A DNA stretch of 9,313 nt from Pseudomonadota bacterium (GCA_023461075.1 JAEWNY010000062.1:1-9313), one strand, 5' to 3'; shown: positions 1 through 7,229, counted from the stretch's first letter. The notes: generated from the letters alone by a model not told the origin. A program made the numbers and translations.

Positions 1-570
1 CCGCTGACCTCGCGCCTGCAACACCTCAAGGAGGGCGATGCGCTGCTGGTCAGCCGCAAACCGACCGGCACACTGCTGATCTCCGACCTGCACCCGGGCC
101 GCAACCTCTACCTGCTCGGCACCGGCACCGGCCTCGCACCGTGGCTGTCGATCGTGCAGGACCCGGAGACCTATGAGCGTTTCGAGCGCGTCATCGTCTG
201 CCATGGCGTGCGCGGCGCCGAGGACCTGGCCTACCGCGAATTCTTCGAAACCGGATTGCCCAACCACGAGCTGCTGGGCGAGATCGTCCGCGACAGGCTG
301 TTCTACTTTCCCGCTGTCTCGCGCGAGCCGTTCGAATACCGCGGCCACGACCATCGCGGCCGCATCACCGACATGCTGGCCGATGGCCGCATGAGCGAAT
401 TCCTCGGACTCGATTCGCTCGATGCCGCCCACGATCGCGCGATGGTCTGCGGCAGCCCGGCGATGCTGGCCGATTTCCGCGAACTGCTGGATTCCCGCGG
501 CTTCAGGGCCGCGCCGCGGATCGGCACGCCCGGCGAATACGTGTTCGAACGCGCCTTCGTCGAAAAGTAG
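1..570 (+). CDS. fpr: Ferredoxin--NADP reductase, C-terminal part (5' end outside window)
   Basis: This is an FAD enzyme that moves electrons between NADP(H) and ferredoxin or flavodoxin in the cytoplasm; in proteobacteria it is tied to redox balance and oxidative stress. The frame is open from base 1 to TAG at 568-570, giving 189 residues of a protein that is usually about 258, so roughly the first 70 residues (most of the FAD-binding barrel) are missing. Visible landmarks are PLTSRLQHL and VSRKPTGTL at the end of the FAD domain, the nucleotide-binding GTGTGLAP (118-141), VCHGVR, and the NADP-domain motif CGSPAML starting at 448. The C-terminus VFERAFVEK is typical of the bacterial Azotobacter/Pseudomonas-type reductases, which end in AFVEK rather than the plant-type Tyr. 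No clear terminator follows. Family assignment is confident; the ferredoxin partner cannot be inferred. Confidence 0.95.
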   Translation, partial: PLTSRLQHLKEGDALLVSRKPTGTLLISDLHPGRNLYLLGTGTGLAPWLSIVQDPETYERFERVIVCHGVRGAEDLAYREFFETGLPNHELLGEIVRDRLFYFPAVSREPFEYRGHDHRGRITDMLADGRMSEFLGLDSLDAAHDRAMVCGSPAMLADFRELLDSRGFRAAPRIGTPGEYVFERAFVEK

Positions 571-595
571 GCAATAGAGCCTGCCACCGGCATGA

Positions 596-739
596 CTGGC
601 CCCGTGGATGCTGGCGATGGGCGGCGTCGCCTTGATCGCCTACGCCCGCGATAAGCGCGCGGCGCGCCGCCCCGGCGCACGTCGAACTCCCGAACGCAGA
701 TTGCATCTGTTGGCACTGGCCGGCGCACGGCCGGGCGCC
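596..739 (+). pseudogene. Decayed DUF1294 membrane-protein remnant
   Basis: The frame through 596-739 reads LAPWMLAMGGVALIAYARDK, then RAARRPGARRTPERRLHLL and ALAGARPGA. This is the core of the DUF1294 family, as I recall it: a membrane helix, a DK-x-AA motif, W-R-x-PE, LHLLALLGGWPGA, then an RHK motif. Two normally conserved tryptophans are arginines here (GARRTPE instead of GAWRTPE; GARPGA instead of GGWPGA). The frame is closed upstream by TGA at 593-595, with no start or ribosome binding site and no room for an N-terminal domain after fpr ends at 570. Downstream, the RHK region is barely recognisable (RRHLRKRRPKA) and merges into the terminator of the opposite gene. I infer a dead fragment of a DUF1294 gene, which in many proteobacteria is fused to a cold shock domain. 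The family call is from memory; coincidence is unlikely but not excluded. Confidence 0.55.
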
Positions 740-753
740 CGGCGTCACCTGCG

Positions 754-776
754 AAAACGCCGCCCGAAGGCGGCGT
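754..776 (-). terminator. Intrinsic terminator of the CBS-domain gene
   Basis: On the minus strand an 8-bp perfect stem ACGCCGCC/GGCGGCGT closes a stable TTCG tetraloop and is followed by TTTT then C. It lies 27 bases past the stop codon of the CBS-domain gene (803-1231), in the right orientation to end its transcript. The plus-strand reading lacks a T tract, so it should not terminate fpr. Confidence 0.8.
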
Positions 777-802
777 CCTCGATATCACGATGTCGCAACG
801 CT

Positions 803-1231
803 TCAGCGCTTGCCAGGTTCCGATACTTCCTTGACCACGTGCGCGGTCGCCTCGTTCTTGCCGGCGAGAGCAAGGTCTGCGAGAGCAGCGACGCCGGCCA
901 GCTTGCCGTCGCCATCAACCACGATCACACGGCGGATCTTCTCCGCCTCCATCACGCAGGTCGCATCATGCAGGCTGGTGGCGGTATCGATGGTCTTGAT
1001 CGGCGACGTCATGGCATCGCCCGCCTTGGCGCCTGAAGGATCCTTGCCGCAGGCCACGATGCGGGTGGCGATGTCGCGATCGGTGACCGCGCCGACCGGC
1101 TTGTTGCCGCCATCGACCACCGGGATCATCCCGCAGTCGTTGTCGATCATCATTTGTGCCACGTCCTTGAGTGGCGTGTCCTGCTTGCAGCAGCAGGGAT
1201 TGGCGGTCATGACGCTGGTGATATCGGCCAT
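803..1231 (-). CDS. Two-CBS-domain (Bateman module) protein
   Basis: A stand-alone CBS-domain protein of 142 residues. Pairs of CBS domains fold into a Bateman module that binds adenosine ligands (AMP, ATP, AdoMet) and senses energy or stress state; free-standing ones often act through partners that cannot be named here. CBS1 runs from SVMTANP to GAVTDRDIAT (residues about 6-65), with the T-D-R-D signature that usually contacts ligand ribose. CBS2 runs from AMTSPIKTID to LAGVAALADLAL (about 75-130). The start is ATG at 1231, preceded by AAGGAG at 1245-1240 with 8-nt spacing; the frame is open further upstream, but that stretch (GGPKLVAPPQGAPA) looks untranslated. Three consecutive cysteines (C13-C15) sit at the CBS1 entrance, with further cysteines in both domains. 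It is divergent from the M3 peptidase gene and followed by its own terminator. Despite the name, it is not cystathionine beta-synthase. Confidence 0.9.
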   Translation of the reverse strand: MADITSVMTANPCCCKQDTPLKDVAQMMIDNDCGMIPVVDGGNKPVGAVTDRDIATRIVACGKDPSGAKAGDAMTSPIKTIDTATSLHDATCVMEAEKIRRVIVVDGDGKLAGVAALADLALAGKNEATAHVVKEVSEPGKR

Positions 1232-1242
1232 TGCTGGGGCTC

Positions 1243-1261
1243 CTTGTGGGGGTGCCACAAG
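1243..1261 (-). promoter_or_regulatory. Hairpin overlapping the ribosome binding site of the CBS-domain gene
   Basis: On the minus strand CTTGTGG-CACCC-CCACAAG forms a perfect 7-bp stem with a 5-nt loop. The last three bases of its 3' arm (AAG) are the first half of the Shine-Dalgarno AAGGAG of the CBS-domain gene, so the hairpin would hold half of that site. In DNA form it is an inverted repeat that could equally be a protein site in this divergent intergenic region. The structure is seen in the sequence; any function is inference. Confidence 0.45.
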
Positions 1262-1385
1262 CTTCGGTCCGCCGCGGTTGCCATGGCGTGAATCCCTCCC
1301 TGCGACGTTCAGGATCAACGGTGATGACAGGCCGCAAGCGGCGGATTTGCTACGCTGCCGGTTTCACGTCCGCAGAGGTTCAACG

Positions 1386-3593
1386 ATGTCGCATCGCCCC
1401 CGCCACCGCCTGCTCGCCGGCGCCGTTTCCCTGGCCCTTGCCACCACCCTCTCCGCCTGCGCCACCGCCCCGGCTGGCGAAACCGCGTCCACGACACCGA
1501 GCACCACCATGCCTGCCGCAGCCGACAACCCGTTCTTCACCGCGAGCCCGCTGCAGTACGGTTTCCCGCAATTCGACAAGGTCAAGATCGAGCATTTCGC
1601 ACCGGCGTTCGACCGAGCCATGGCCGAGGAACGCGCCGAGTACGAAGCGATCGCCAACAACCCGGAGCCGGCCACCTTCGACAACACCATCGTGGCGATG
1701 GAGCGCACCGGCGAGATGCTCGGCCGTACCCTGTCGGTGTTCAGCGGCATCAACGCCACCAATACCAATGACACGATCCAGAAGCTGCAGGCCGACTACG
1801 CGCCGAAGTTCTCCGCCCACCGCGATGCCATCACTCTGAATCCGGCGTTGTTCGCGCGGGTCAAGGCGGTCTACGACCAGCGCGCGCAACTGGGCCTGGA
1901 TGCCGAAAGCCTGCGCCTGGTCGAGGAGTATTACGACGACTTCGTCCGCGCCGGCGCCAACCTGACGCCCGAACAGAAGGAGCGCATCAAGGCGATCAAC
2001 AGCGAAATGGCGACGCTCAGCACCCAGTTCAGCCAGAACGTGCTAGCCGAAGTGAACGATTCGGCGATCGTCGTCGATGACCGCTCGCAACTCGCCGGCC
2101 TGTCGGACGAACAGATCCAGGTGCTCGCCAACAACGCCAAGGAAAAGGGCCTCGACGGCAAGTACCGCATCGCCCTGCTCAACACCACCGGCCAGCCGTT
2201 GCTGGCGCAGCTCGAGAATCGCGCCCTGCGCGAACGCATCATGAAGGCGTCGCTGGCGCGCGGCGCTCGCGGCAACCAGTGGGACAACAACGCCATCGTC
2301 TCGCGCGTGGCCAAGCTGCGCGCCGAACGCGCCGGCATCATGGGCTATCCCAACTACGCCGCATTCGGCCTGGCCAACCAGACCGCCAAGACCCCCGAAG
2401 CGGTGAACGCGATGCTCTCGCGGATCGCCCCGGCGGCCGTCGCAAACGCACGCAAGGAAGGCGCCAAGCTGCAGGCGATGATCGACCGCGAGCAGAAGGC
2501 CAAGGGCCAGCCGAGCTTCAAGCTTGAGCCGTGGGATTGGTCGTACTACACCGAGAAGGTGCGCGCCGCCGAATACGACTACGACGAAGCCGCGCTGATG
2601 CCGTACCTGGAAATGAACAACGTCATCGAGAAGGGCGTGTTCGAGTTCGTCAACCAGTTCTACGGCCTGACCTTCAAGGCGCGCCCGGACCTGCCGGTCT
2701 ACCACCCGGACGTCAAGGTCTACGAGGCGTTCAACGCCGATGGCTCGTCGCTGGCGCTGGTGGTGGTCGATCCGTACGCCCGCAGCAGCAAGCGCGGTGG
2801 CGCGTGGATGAGCTCCTACAGGCAGCAGTCCGGACTGCTCGAGCAGAAGCCGGTAGTCGCCTTCCACCTCAACGTCACCAAGCCGACCGAAGGCCAGCCG
2901 GCGCTGATGACCTGGGACGATGTCAACACCGCCTTCCACGAGTTCGGCCACGTGCTGCACGGCATGTTCTCCGATGTGAAATACCCGTATTTCTCGGGCA
3001 CATCGGTGCCGCGCGACTTCGTCGAGTTCCCTTCGCAGGTGCACGAGATGGGTGCCACCTGGCCGACGGTGCTGCCGAAGTACGCAGTGCACTGGCAGAC
3101 CGGCGAGCCGATGCCCAAGGCCCTGCTCGACAAGGTGGAGGCCGCATCCAAGTTCAACGAAGGCTTCGCCACCACCGAGTACCTCGGCGCCGCGTTGATC
3201 GACCAGGCCCTGCACCAGGTGCCGGCCGCGCAGTTGCCCGAACCCGGCCAGGTGCTGGCCTACGAGGCGGCCACGCTCAAGCGCGTCGGCCTGGACTACC
3301 CGGCGGTACCGCCGCGCTATCGCACCAACTACTTCAGCCACATCATGGGTGGCTATGCGGCGGGCTACTACGCCTACATCTGGTCCGAGGTGCTGGATGC
3401 CACCACGGTGCAATGGATCAAGAAGAACGGCGGCCTCAACCGCGCCAACGGCGACCGATTCCGCCAGACCCTGCTCTCGCGCGGCGGCAGCAAGGACGCG
3501 ATGGAACTGTTCCGCGACTTCAGCGGCCAGGAGCCGGACATCAATGCCCTGCTCGAACGCCGCGGCCTGACCAACACGCCGCCCAAGCGCTGA
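1386..3593 (+). CDS. dcp: M3 family zinc metallopeptidase, peptidyl-dipeptidase Dcp-like, predicted lipoprotein
   Basis: A zinc peptidase of the thermolysin-like M3 (thimet oligopeptidase) family; Dcp members release C-terminal dipeptides from short peptides. It has 735 residues; E. coli Dcp has about 680. The start is ATG at 1386 with AGAGG at 1374-1378; the frame is open far upstream, but the signal peptide fixes this start. The N-terminus has basic residues, a hydrophobic stretch and lipobox LSAC with Cys25, so a membrane-anchored lipoprotein facing the periplasm is predicted. Zinc motif HEFGH is at residues 518-522, and the third ligand is Glu547 in DFVEFPSQ, 25 residues after His522 as in Dcp. 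Substrate-binding SHIMGGYAAGYY begins at Ser651. The loop between His652 and GGY is one residue shorter than the HI(F/W)xGGY I recall for E. coli Dcp and resembles the thimet form, so exact specificity is uncertain. It is monocistronic, with a terminator 7 bases after the stop. Confidence 0.93.
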   Translation: MSHRPRHRLLAGAVSLALATTLSACATAPAGETASTTPSTTMPAAADNPFFTASPLQYGFPQFDKVKIEHFAPAFDRAMAEERAEYEAIANNPEPATFDNTIVAMERTGEMLGRTLSVFSGINATNTNDTIQKLQADYAPKFSAHRDAITLNPALFARVKAVYDQRAQLGLDAESLRLVEEYYDDFVRAGANLTPEQKERIKAINSEMATLSTQFSQNVLAEVNDSAIVVDDRSQLAGLSDEQIQVLANNAKEKGLDGKYRIALLNTTGQPLLAQLENRALRERIMKASLARGARGNQWDNNAIVSRVAKLRAERAGIMGYPNYAAFGLANQTAKTPEAVNAMLSRIAPAAVANARKEGAKLQAMIDREQKAKGQPSFKLEPWDWSYYTEKVRAAEYDYDEAALMPYLEMNNVIEKGVFEFVNQFYGLTFKARPDLPVYHPDVKVYEAFNADGSSLALVVVDPYARSSKRGGAWMSSYRQQSGLLEQKPVVAFHLNVTKPTEGQPALMTWDDVNTAFHEFGHVLHGMFSDVKYPYFSGTSVPRDFVEFPSQVHEMGATWPTVLPKYAVHWQTGEPMPKALLDKVEAASKFNEGFATTEYLGAALIDQALHQVPAAQLPEPGQVLAYEAATLKRVGLDYPAVPPRYRTNYFSHIMGGYAAGYYAYIWSEVLDATTVQWIKKNGGLNRANGDRFRQTLLSRGGSKDAMELFRDFSGQEPDINALLERRGLTNTPPKR

Positions 3594-3600
3594 ACCACCC

Positions 3601-3628
3601 ACCGCCCCGGCAGCAACCGGGGCGGTTT
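3601..3628 (+). terminator. Intrinsic terminator after the M3 peptidase gene
   Basis: A perfect 10-bp inverted repeat, ACCGCCCCGG at 3601-3610 and CCGGGGCGGT at 3617-3626, has a 6-nt loop (CAGCAA) and is followed by TT then GCC. It starts 7 bases after the TGA of the peptidase gene. The T tract is short, but the stem is very stable. It separates the peptidase transcript from the transsulfuration operon. Confidence 0.8.
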
Positions 3629-3664
3629 GCCATTCATTCGCACATCCATTCGACGGGCCATCGC

Positions 3665-5041
3665 ATGAGCGTCCATCCTTCCGTGCTCGATTTGATCGGC
3701 AACACGCCGATCATCGAGGCGCGCAACCTCGACACCGGCCCTTGCCGGCTGTTCCTGAAACTCGAAAACCAGAACCCCGGCGGATCGGTCAAGGACCGCA
3801 TCGGCGTGTCGATGATCGAGGCGGCGGAGCAACGCGGCGAGCTGAAGCCCGGCGCGACGATCGTCGAGGGCACGGCAGGCAACACTGGCCTTGGCCTCGC
3901 GCTGGTCGCGCGCCAGAAAGGCTACAAGCTGATCCTCGTCGTGCCTGACAAGATGAGCCGCGAGAAGATATTCAACCTCAAGGCGATGGGCGCGCAGGTG
4001 GTGCTGACCCGTTCGGACGTGGCCAAGGGTCATCCCGACTATTACCAGGACCTGGCGAAAACCATCGCCGACGAAACGCCGGGCGCCTACTTCATCAACC
4101 AGTTCGGCAACCCGGACAACCCGGCCGCGCACGAACTCGGCACCGGCCCCGAAATCCTCGGACAGATGGCCGAAGTCGGCGTCCTGGACGCAATGGTGTT
4201 CGGCTGTGGAAGCTCCGGCACGATGACCGGCCTGTCGCGTTGCTTCGCCGTGCATTCGCCCGATACCGAGATGGTGCTGGCCGATCCGGTCGGCTCGATC
4301 CTCGAGGAATACATCAACCGTGGCACGCTCTCCGAAAAGTCGGCGAGCTGGATGGTCGAAGGCATCGGCGAGGATTTCCTGCCGCCGATCTCCGACTTCA
4401 GTCGCGTCAAGAAAGCCTATGCGATCAGCGATGCGGAAAGCTTCCACGCCGCACGCGAGCTGCTGGAAGCCGAAGGCATCCTGGGCGGCTCGTCCACCGG
4501 CACCTTGCTGGCGGCGGCGCTCAAGTATTGCCGCGAGCAGACCACGCCCAAGAACGTGCTGACCCTGGTCTGCGACACCGGCAACAAGTACCTCTCGAAG
4601 CTGTACAACGACGACTGGATGCGCGACAACGGTTTCACCGAGCGCGAGCGGCACGGCGACCTGCGCGACCTGATCCTGCGGCCGTACAGCAACCGCGACA
4701 CCGTGGTTGTCAAGCCCGATGACCTGCTGCTCATCGCCTACCAGCGGATGAAGCTCTACGACATTTCACAGTTGCCGGTGATGGACGGCGACCGCATCGT
4801 CGGCATGGTCGATGAAAGCGACGTCCTGCTGCACGTCTATGGCGACGAATCACGCTTCCGCGAACCGGTGTCCTCGGCGATGGTGGAGAAGCTCGACGCG
4901 CTCGACGTCAAGGCCCCGATCGAGTCCCTGTTGCCGGTGTTCGACCGCGGCCACGTCGCCATCGTCAACGACGGCGAGCGCTTCCTTGGCCTGATCACCC
5001 GCATCGACCTGCTTAACTACCTGCGCCGCCGCGTCGCCTGA
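3665..5041 (+). CDS. Cystathionine beta-synthase with C-terminal CBS domain pair
   Basis: A PLP enzyme condensing serine with homocysteine to cystathionine, the first step of reverse transsulfuration towards cysteine; cytoplasmic. It has 458 residues. The catalytic fold-type II domain spans about 1-330, with the PLP lysine K43 in GGSVKDR, the substrate loop GTAGNTG at 69-75, the phosphate-binding GCGSSGT at 180-186, and GGSSTGT near 280. The CBS pair occupies about 343-457, with ISQLPVMDGDRIVGMVDESD and VAIVNDGERFLGLITRIDLL. The N-terminal heme domain of the mammalian enzyme is absent, as in other bacteria. In the human enzyme the CBS pair is an AdoMet-responsive regulatory module; whether it responds here is unknown. 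ATG 3665 is the only sensible start, yet no good Shine-Dalgarno precedes it. The gamma-lyase follows directly, supporting this over O-acetylserine sulfhydrylase, its nearest relative, which normally lacks CBS domains. Confidence 0.9.
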   Translation: MSVHPSVLDLIGNTPIIEARNLDTGPCRLFLKLENQNPGGSVKDRIGVSMIEAAEQRGELKPGATIVEGTAGNTGLGLALVARQKGYKLILVVPDKMSREKIFNLKAMGAQVVLTRSDVAKGHPDYYQDLAKTIADETPGAYFINQFGNPDNPAAHELGTGPEILGQMAEVGVLDAMVFGCGSSGTMTGLSRCFAVHSPDTEMVLADPVGSILEEYINRGTLSEKSASWMVEGIGEDFLPPISDFSRVKKAYAISDAESFHAARELLEAEGILGGSSTGTLLAAALKYCREQTTPKNVLTLVCDTGNKYLSKLYNDDWMRDNGFTERERHGDLRDLILRPYSNRDTVVVKPDDLLLIAYQRMKLYDISQLPVMDGDRIVGMVDESDVLLHVYGDESRFREPVSSAMVEKLDALDVKAPIESLLPVFDRGHVAIVNDGERFLGLITRIDLLNYLRRRVA

Positions 5042-5074
5042 CGCGTGTCGCCCACGAACCGACATACAAACATC

Positions 5075-6241
5075 ATGGCCAAGCAGCACAACAACTGGAA
5101 ACCCGCCACCCTCGCCATCCACGGCGGGCAGGAAGTCGATCCCTCGACCGGCGCGGTGATGCCGCCGATCTACGCCACCAGCACCTACGCGCAATCCAGC
5201 CCCGGCGTGCACCAAGGCTTCGAGTATTCGCGCAGCCACAACCCGACCCGTTACGCCTGGGAACGCGGTGCGGCGGCGATGGAGGGCGGCAGCCGCGGTT
5301 TCGCGTTCGCGTCCGGGCTGGCGGCGACATCGACCGTGCTTGAGTTGCTTGATTCCGGCGACCACGTGATCGCGATGGATGATCTTTACGGCGGCAGCTA
5401 CCGCTTGTTCGAACGCGTGCGCCGCCGCAGTGCCGCGCTGGACTTCAGCTACGTCGACATGACCGATGCCGAACGGATCCGCGCCGCGATCACGCCCAAG
5501 ACGAAGATGTTGTGGGTCGAGACGCCGACCAACCCGACGCTGAAGCTGGTCGACCTCGAGGCCGTTGCCGCCATCGCCAGGGAACACGGCCTGTTGATGG
5601 TGGTCGACAACACTTTCGCCTCGCCGATCGTGCAGCGTCCGTTGTCACTCGGCGCCGACATCGTCATGCATTCGGCCACCAAGTATCTGAATGGCCATTC
5701 CGACATGGTCGGCGGCATCCTCGTGGTCGGCGACAACACGGAATTGGCCGAGCAACTCGCCTTCCTGCAGAACTCGATCGGCGGCGTGCAAGGCCCGTTC
5801 GACAGTTTCCTCGCCGTGCGCGGGCTCAAGACGCTGCACCTGCGCATGCAGGCGCACAACGCGAATGCGCTGGCACTGGCCGAGTGGCTGGAAGGCCAGG
5901 CCGGCGTCGAGAGAGTGCTCTACCCGGGCCTGCCCTCGCATCCGCAACACGAACTCGCCAAGCGGCAGATGCAGGGCTTCGGCGGGATCATTTCGGTGTA
6001 CCTCGATGGCGGCTTCGATGCGGCCAGGCGCTTCTGCGAACGGCTGGAAGTGTTCACGCTGGCCGAATCGCTGGGTGGCGTGGAAAGCCTGGCCAATCAT
6101 CCGGCGGTGATGACGCATGCCAGCGTGCCGGCCGAGCGCCGCGCCGAGATCGGCATCGGCGACAACCTGGTGCGATTGTCGGTGGGGATCGAGGATGTCG
6201 AGGACCTGCGCGTCGATCTGGCTCAGGCGTTGGCGCGATGA
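5075..6241 (+). CDS. Cystathionine gamma-lyase (XometC-like; gamma-synthase family)
   Basis: A PLP enzyme of the Cys/Met metabolism family. In this operon it most likely cleaves cystathionine to cysteine, 2-oxobutyrate and ammonia, the second step of reverse transsulfuration. The sequence gives 388 residues from ATG 5075. Landmarks are ATLAIHGGQ at the N-terminus, MPPIYATSTYAQ, EYSRSHNPTR, the cofactor-stacking tyrosine in DDLYGGSYR, VVDNTFASP with its PLP-contacting Asp, the Schiff-base lysine K203 in HSATKYLNGHSD, and SLGGVESL with Glu337. It strongly resembles the Xanthomonas oryzae protein XometC as I remember it. Close paralogues make cystathionine instead (gamma-synthase, MetB), and sequence alone does not fully separate the two; the adjacent beta-synthase favours lyase. 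A GTG at 5045, only 3 nt after the previous stop, would add 10 residues; neither start has a visible Shine-Dalgarno, so the start is uncertain. Confidence 0.9.
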   Translation: MAKQHNNWKPATLAIHGGQEVDPSTGAVMPPIYATSTYAQSSPGVHQGFEYSRSHNPTRYAWERGAAAMEGGSRGFAFASGLAATSTVLELLDSGDHVIAMDDLYGGSYRLFERVRRRSAALDFSYVDMTDAERIRAAITPKTKMLWVETPTNPTLKLVDLEAVAAIAREHGLLMVVDNTFASPIVQRPLSLGADIVMHSATKYLNGHSDMVGGILVVGDNTELAEQLAFLQNSIGGVQGPFDSFLAVRGLKTLHLRMQAHNANALALAEWLEGQAGVERVLYPGLPSHPQHELAKRQMQGFGGIISVYLDGGFDAARRFCERLEVFTLAESLGGVESLANHPAVMTHASVPAERRAEIGIGDNLVRLSVGIEDVEDLRVDLAQALAR

Positions 6242-6297
6242 GCACCGCGATGCGGGCCACGCGCCGGCATCGCCCATCCGGGATCACGCGGCGATGA

Positions 6298-7101
6298 TCA
6301 ACCGCCGGTGAAACGCGCGCGGTAAGCGTCGGTGAGATACGGGCGCAACACCTCGACCGGCACGTCGACGGTCTGGGTGCCATCGGAGTACGGGCCGACC
6401 TGATAGGGCGGAAACACGAAGCGCAACCCGAACCACTTGCCGTCGGCCGAGGGGATCGGCTCGAACTGGGCGAAGTTGGCCGCATCCGGCAAGGTGCCCT
6501 CCTCGATCATCGCGTTCGCGCTTTCAAGGATCTCGGGTCGCTCACCACTCGGGATCTCGTCCTCTTCCAGCCGAGTCTTGATCGCATCGGACAACTGGCT
6601 GCGGACGTAATCGGAAACCGCTTTCCAGCCCTCGTCCTTGACCAGGTCCGAGGGTTGCAGCAGGCGCTGCTCGGCAGGCAGGTAGGTGAAGCGCGCGATC
6701 AACGGAATCCCGTGCGCGCCACCGGTGTAGAGGCTGCCGTCGGCGGCGATCACGATGGCATCGTTGCGCTGGCTGATGTCGGTGAAGTTGAGGCTGAGGT
6801 CGTAAGGCAGGTTGGCCTTGGCAGCGGAACCGGCCGCATTGACCGCCTGTGTCAGGTCGGCCCGCGCCCGATCCGCATAGACCTTCAGCGCCTTGGCCAG
6901 CAATGGATGCTGGTTGGCGACCGGCGGAAAGGTGATGCCGACCAGGTATTGCGGGGTGCGTTCGATGACGTCCTGCAGGCCTGCACGTGCCTGCGTCTGC
7001 GCGGCGGTCGTGTCCGGTTTGCCGGGATCGTCATCGGCGGGGCCTTTCTGGCACGCACCGATGCACAAGACCAAGGCGGCGACGGTGAGGATTCGGCGCA
7101 T
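6298..7101 (-). CDS. Putative lipoprotein with DUF4163/DUF3298 (RsiV-like) domains
   Basis: A predicted envelope lipoprotein of 267 residues. MRRILTVAALVLCIGAC is a short lipoprotein signal with lipobox IGAC and Cys17, followed by a polar linker rich in Asp, Pro and Thr. The rest matches the DUF4163 plus DUF3298 arrangement. The first domain spans about 45-130 and contains YTGGAHG, the G-G-A-H motif usual in this family. The second has PSDLVKDEGWK and ends with FPPYQVGPYSDG. The same folds occur in the extracytoplasmic part of the Bacillus anti-sigma factor RsiV and in the peptidoglycan deacetylase PdaC, but this protein has neither an anti-sigma nor a deacetylase domain, so its role is unknown. 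ATG 7101 is chosen because it places the signal peptide at the N-terminus; an upstream GTG at 7137 would bury it. No clear Shine-Dalgarno is present. It converges with the gamma-lyase gene. Confidence 0.8.
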   Translation of the reverse strand: MRRILTVAALVLCIGACQKGPADDDPGKPDTTAAQTQARAGLQDVIERTPQYLVGITFPPVANQHPLLAKALKVYADRARADLTQAVNAAGSAAKANLPYDLSLNFTDISQRNDAIVIAADGSLYTGGAHGIPLIARFTYLPAEQRLLQPSDLVKDEGWKAVSDYVRSQLSDAIKTRLEEDEIPSGERPEILESANAMIEEGTLPDAANFAQFEPIPSADGKWFGLRFVFPPYQVGPYSDGTQTVDVPVEVLRPYLTDAYRARFTGG

Positions 7102-7185
7102 GTCGGGTGGAACGTAAGGCGATTGAAGTGGGACCACGTTAGCGAGTCACGCGTGAGGAAGCGGTTATCGATGCTCCAAACGCAA

Positions 7186-7209
7186 CAAGCCCGGCCGGAG
7201 CCGGGCTTG
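7186..7209 (-). terminator. Intrinsic terminator of the cold shock gene
   Basis: On the minus strand CAAGCCCGG-CTCCGG-CCGGGCTTG forms a perfect 9-bp stem with a 6-nt loop, followed by TTGCGTTTGG, an interrupted T tract. It lies 20 bases past the cold shock gene stop and ahead of the lipoprotein gene, so the two are probably separate transcripts. Confidence 0.75.
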
Positions 7210-7229
7210 CGTGGTGCATCAGCCGCCGA

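Noticed and set aside
730..743. Perfect 14-bp palindrome GCCGGGCGCCCGGC.
   Set aside because: It falls within the PGA codons of the DUF1294 remnant in a very GC-rich stretch; no T tract, no repeated copy elsewhere in the window.
1324..1356. Possible promoter for the peptidase gene: ATGACA and TACGCT with a GCCGC-AA-GCGGC palindrome between them.
   Set aside because: The spacer is 21 nt, too long for a standard promoter, and no better pairing was found. The palindrome may be real but cannot be tied to a promoter.
810..1385. Upstream extension of the M3 peptidase frame by 192 codons.
   Set aside because: It runs antisense to the CBS-domain gene and would bury the lipoprotein signal peptide starting at 1386.
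2043..3602. A 519-codon open frame on the minus strand opposite the M3 peptidase gene.
   Set aside because: It is antisense to a clear metallopeptidase with all zinc ligands; long antisense frames are expected from GC-rich third positions. Its protein is a low-complexity run of Arg, Gly, Val and His with no family resemblance.
3374..4654. A 426-codon minus-strand frame across the end of the peptidase gene and the cystathionine beta-synthase gene.
   Set aside because: It spans two real genes and a terminator and shows no recognisable domain or ribosome site; another GC-driven shadow.
6242..6297. Search for a terminator between the converging gamma-lyase and lipoprotein genes.
   Set aside because: Only imperfect short pairings (ATGC/GCAT around 6250-6270) without T tracts; nothing reportable in these 56 bases.
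7147..7156. Palindrome TCACGCGTGA upstream of the DUF3298 lipoprotein gene.
   Set aside because: It is only 10 bp and unsupported by a nearby promoter or a second copy; chance is a sufficient explanation.
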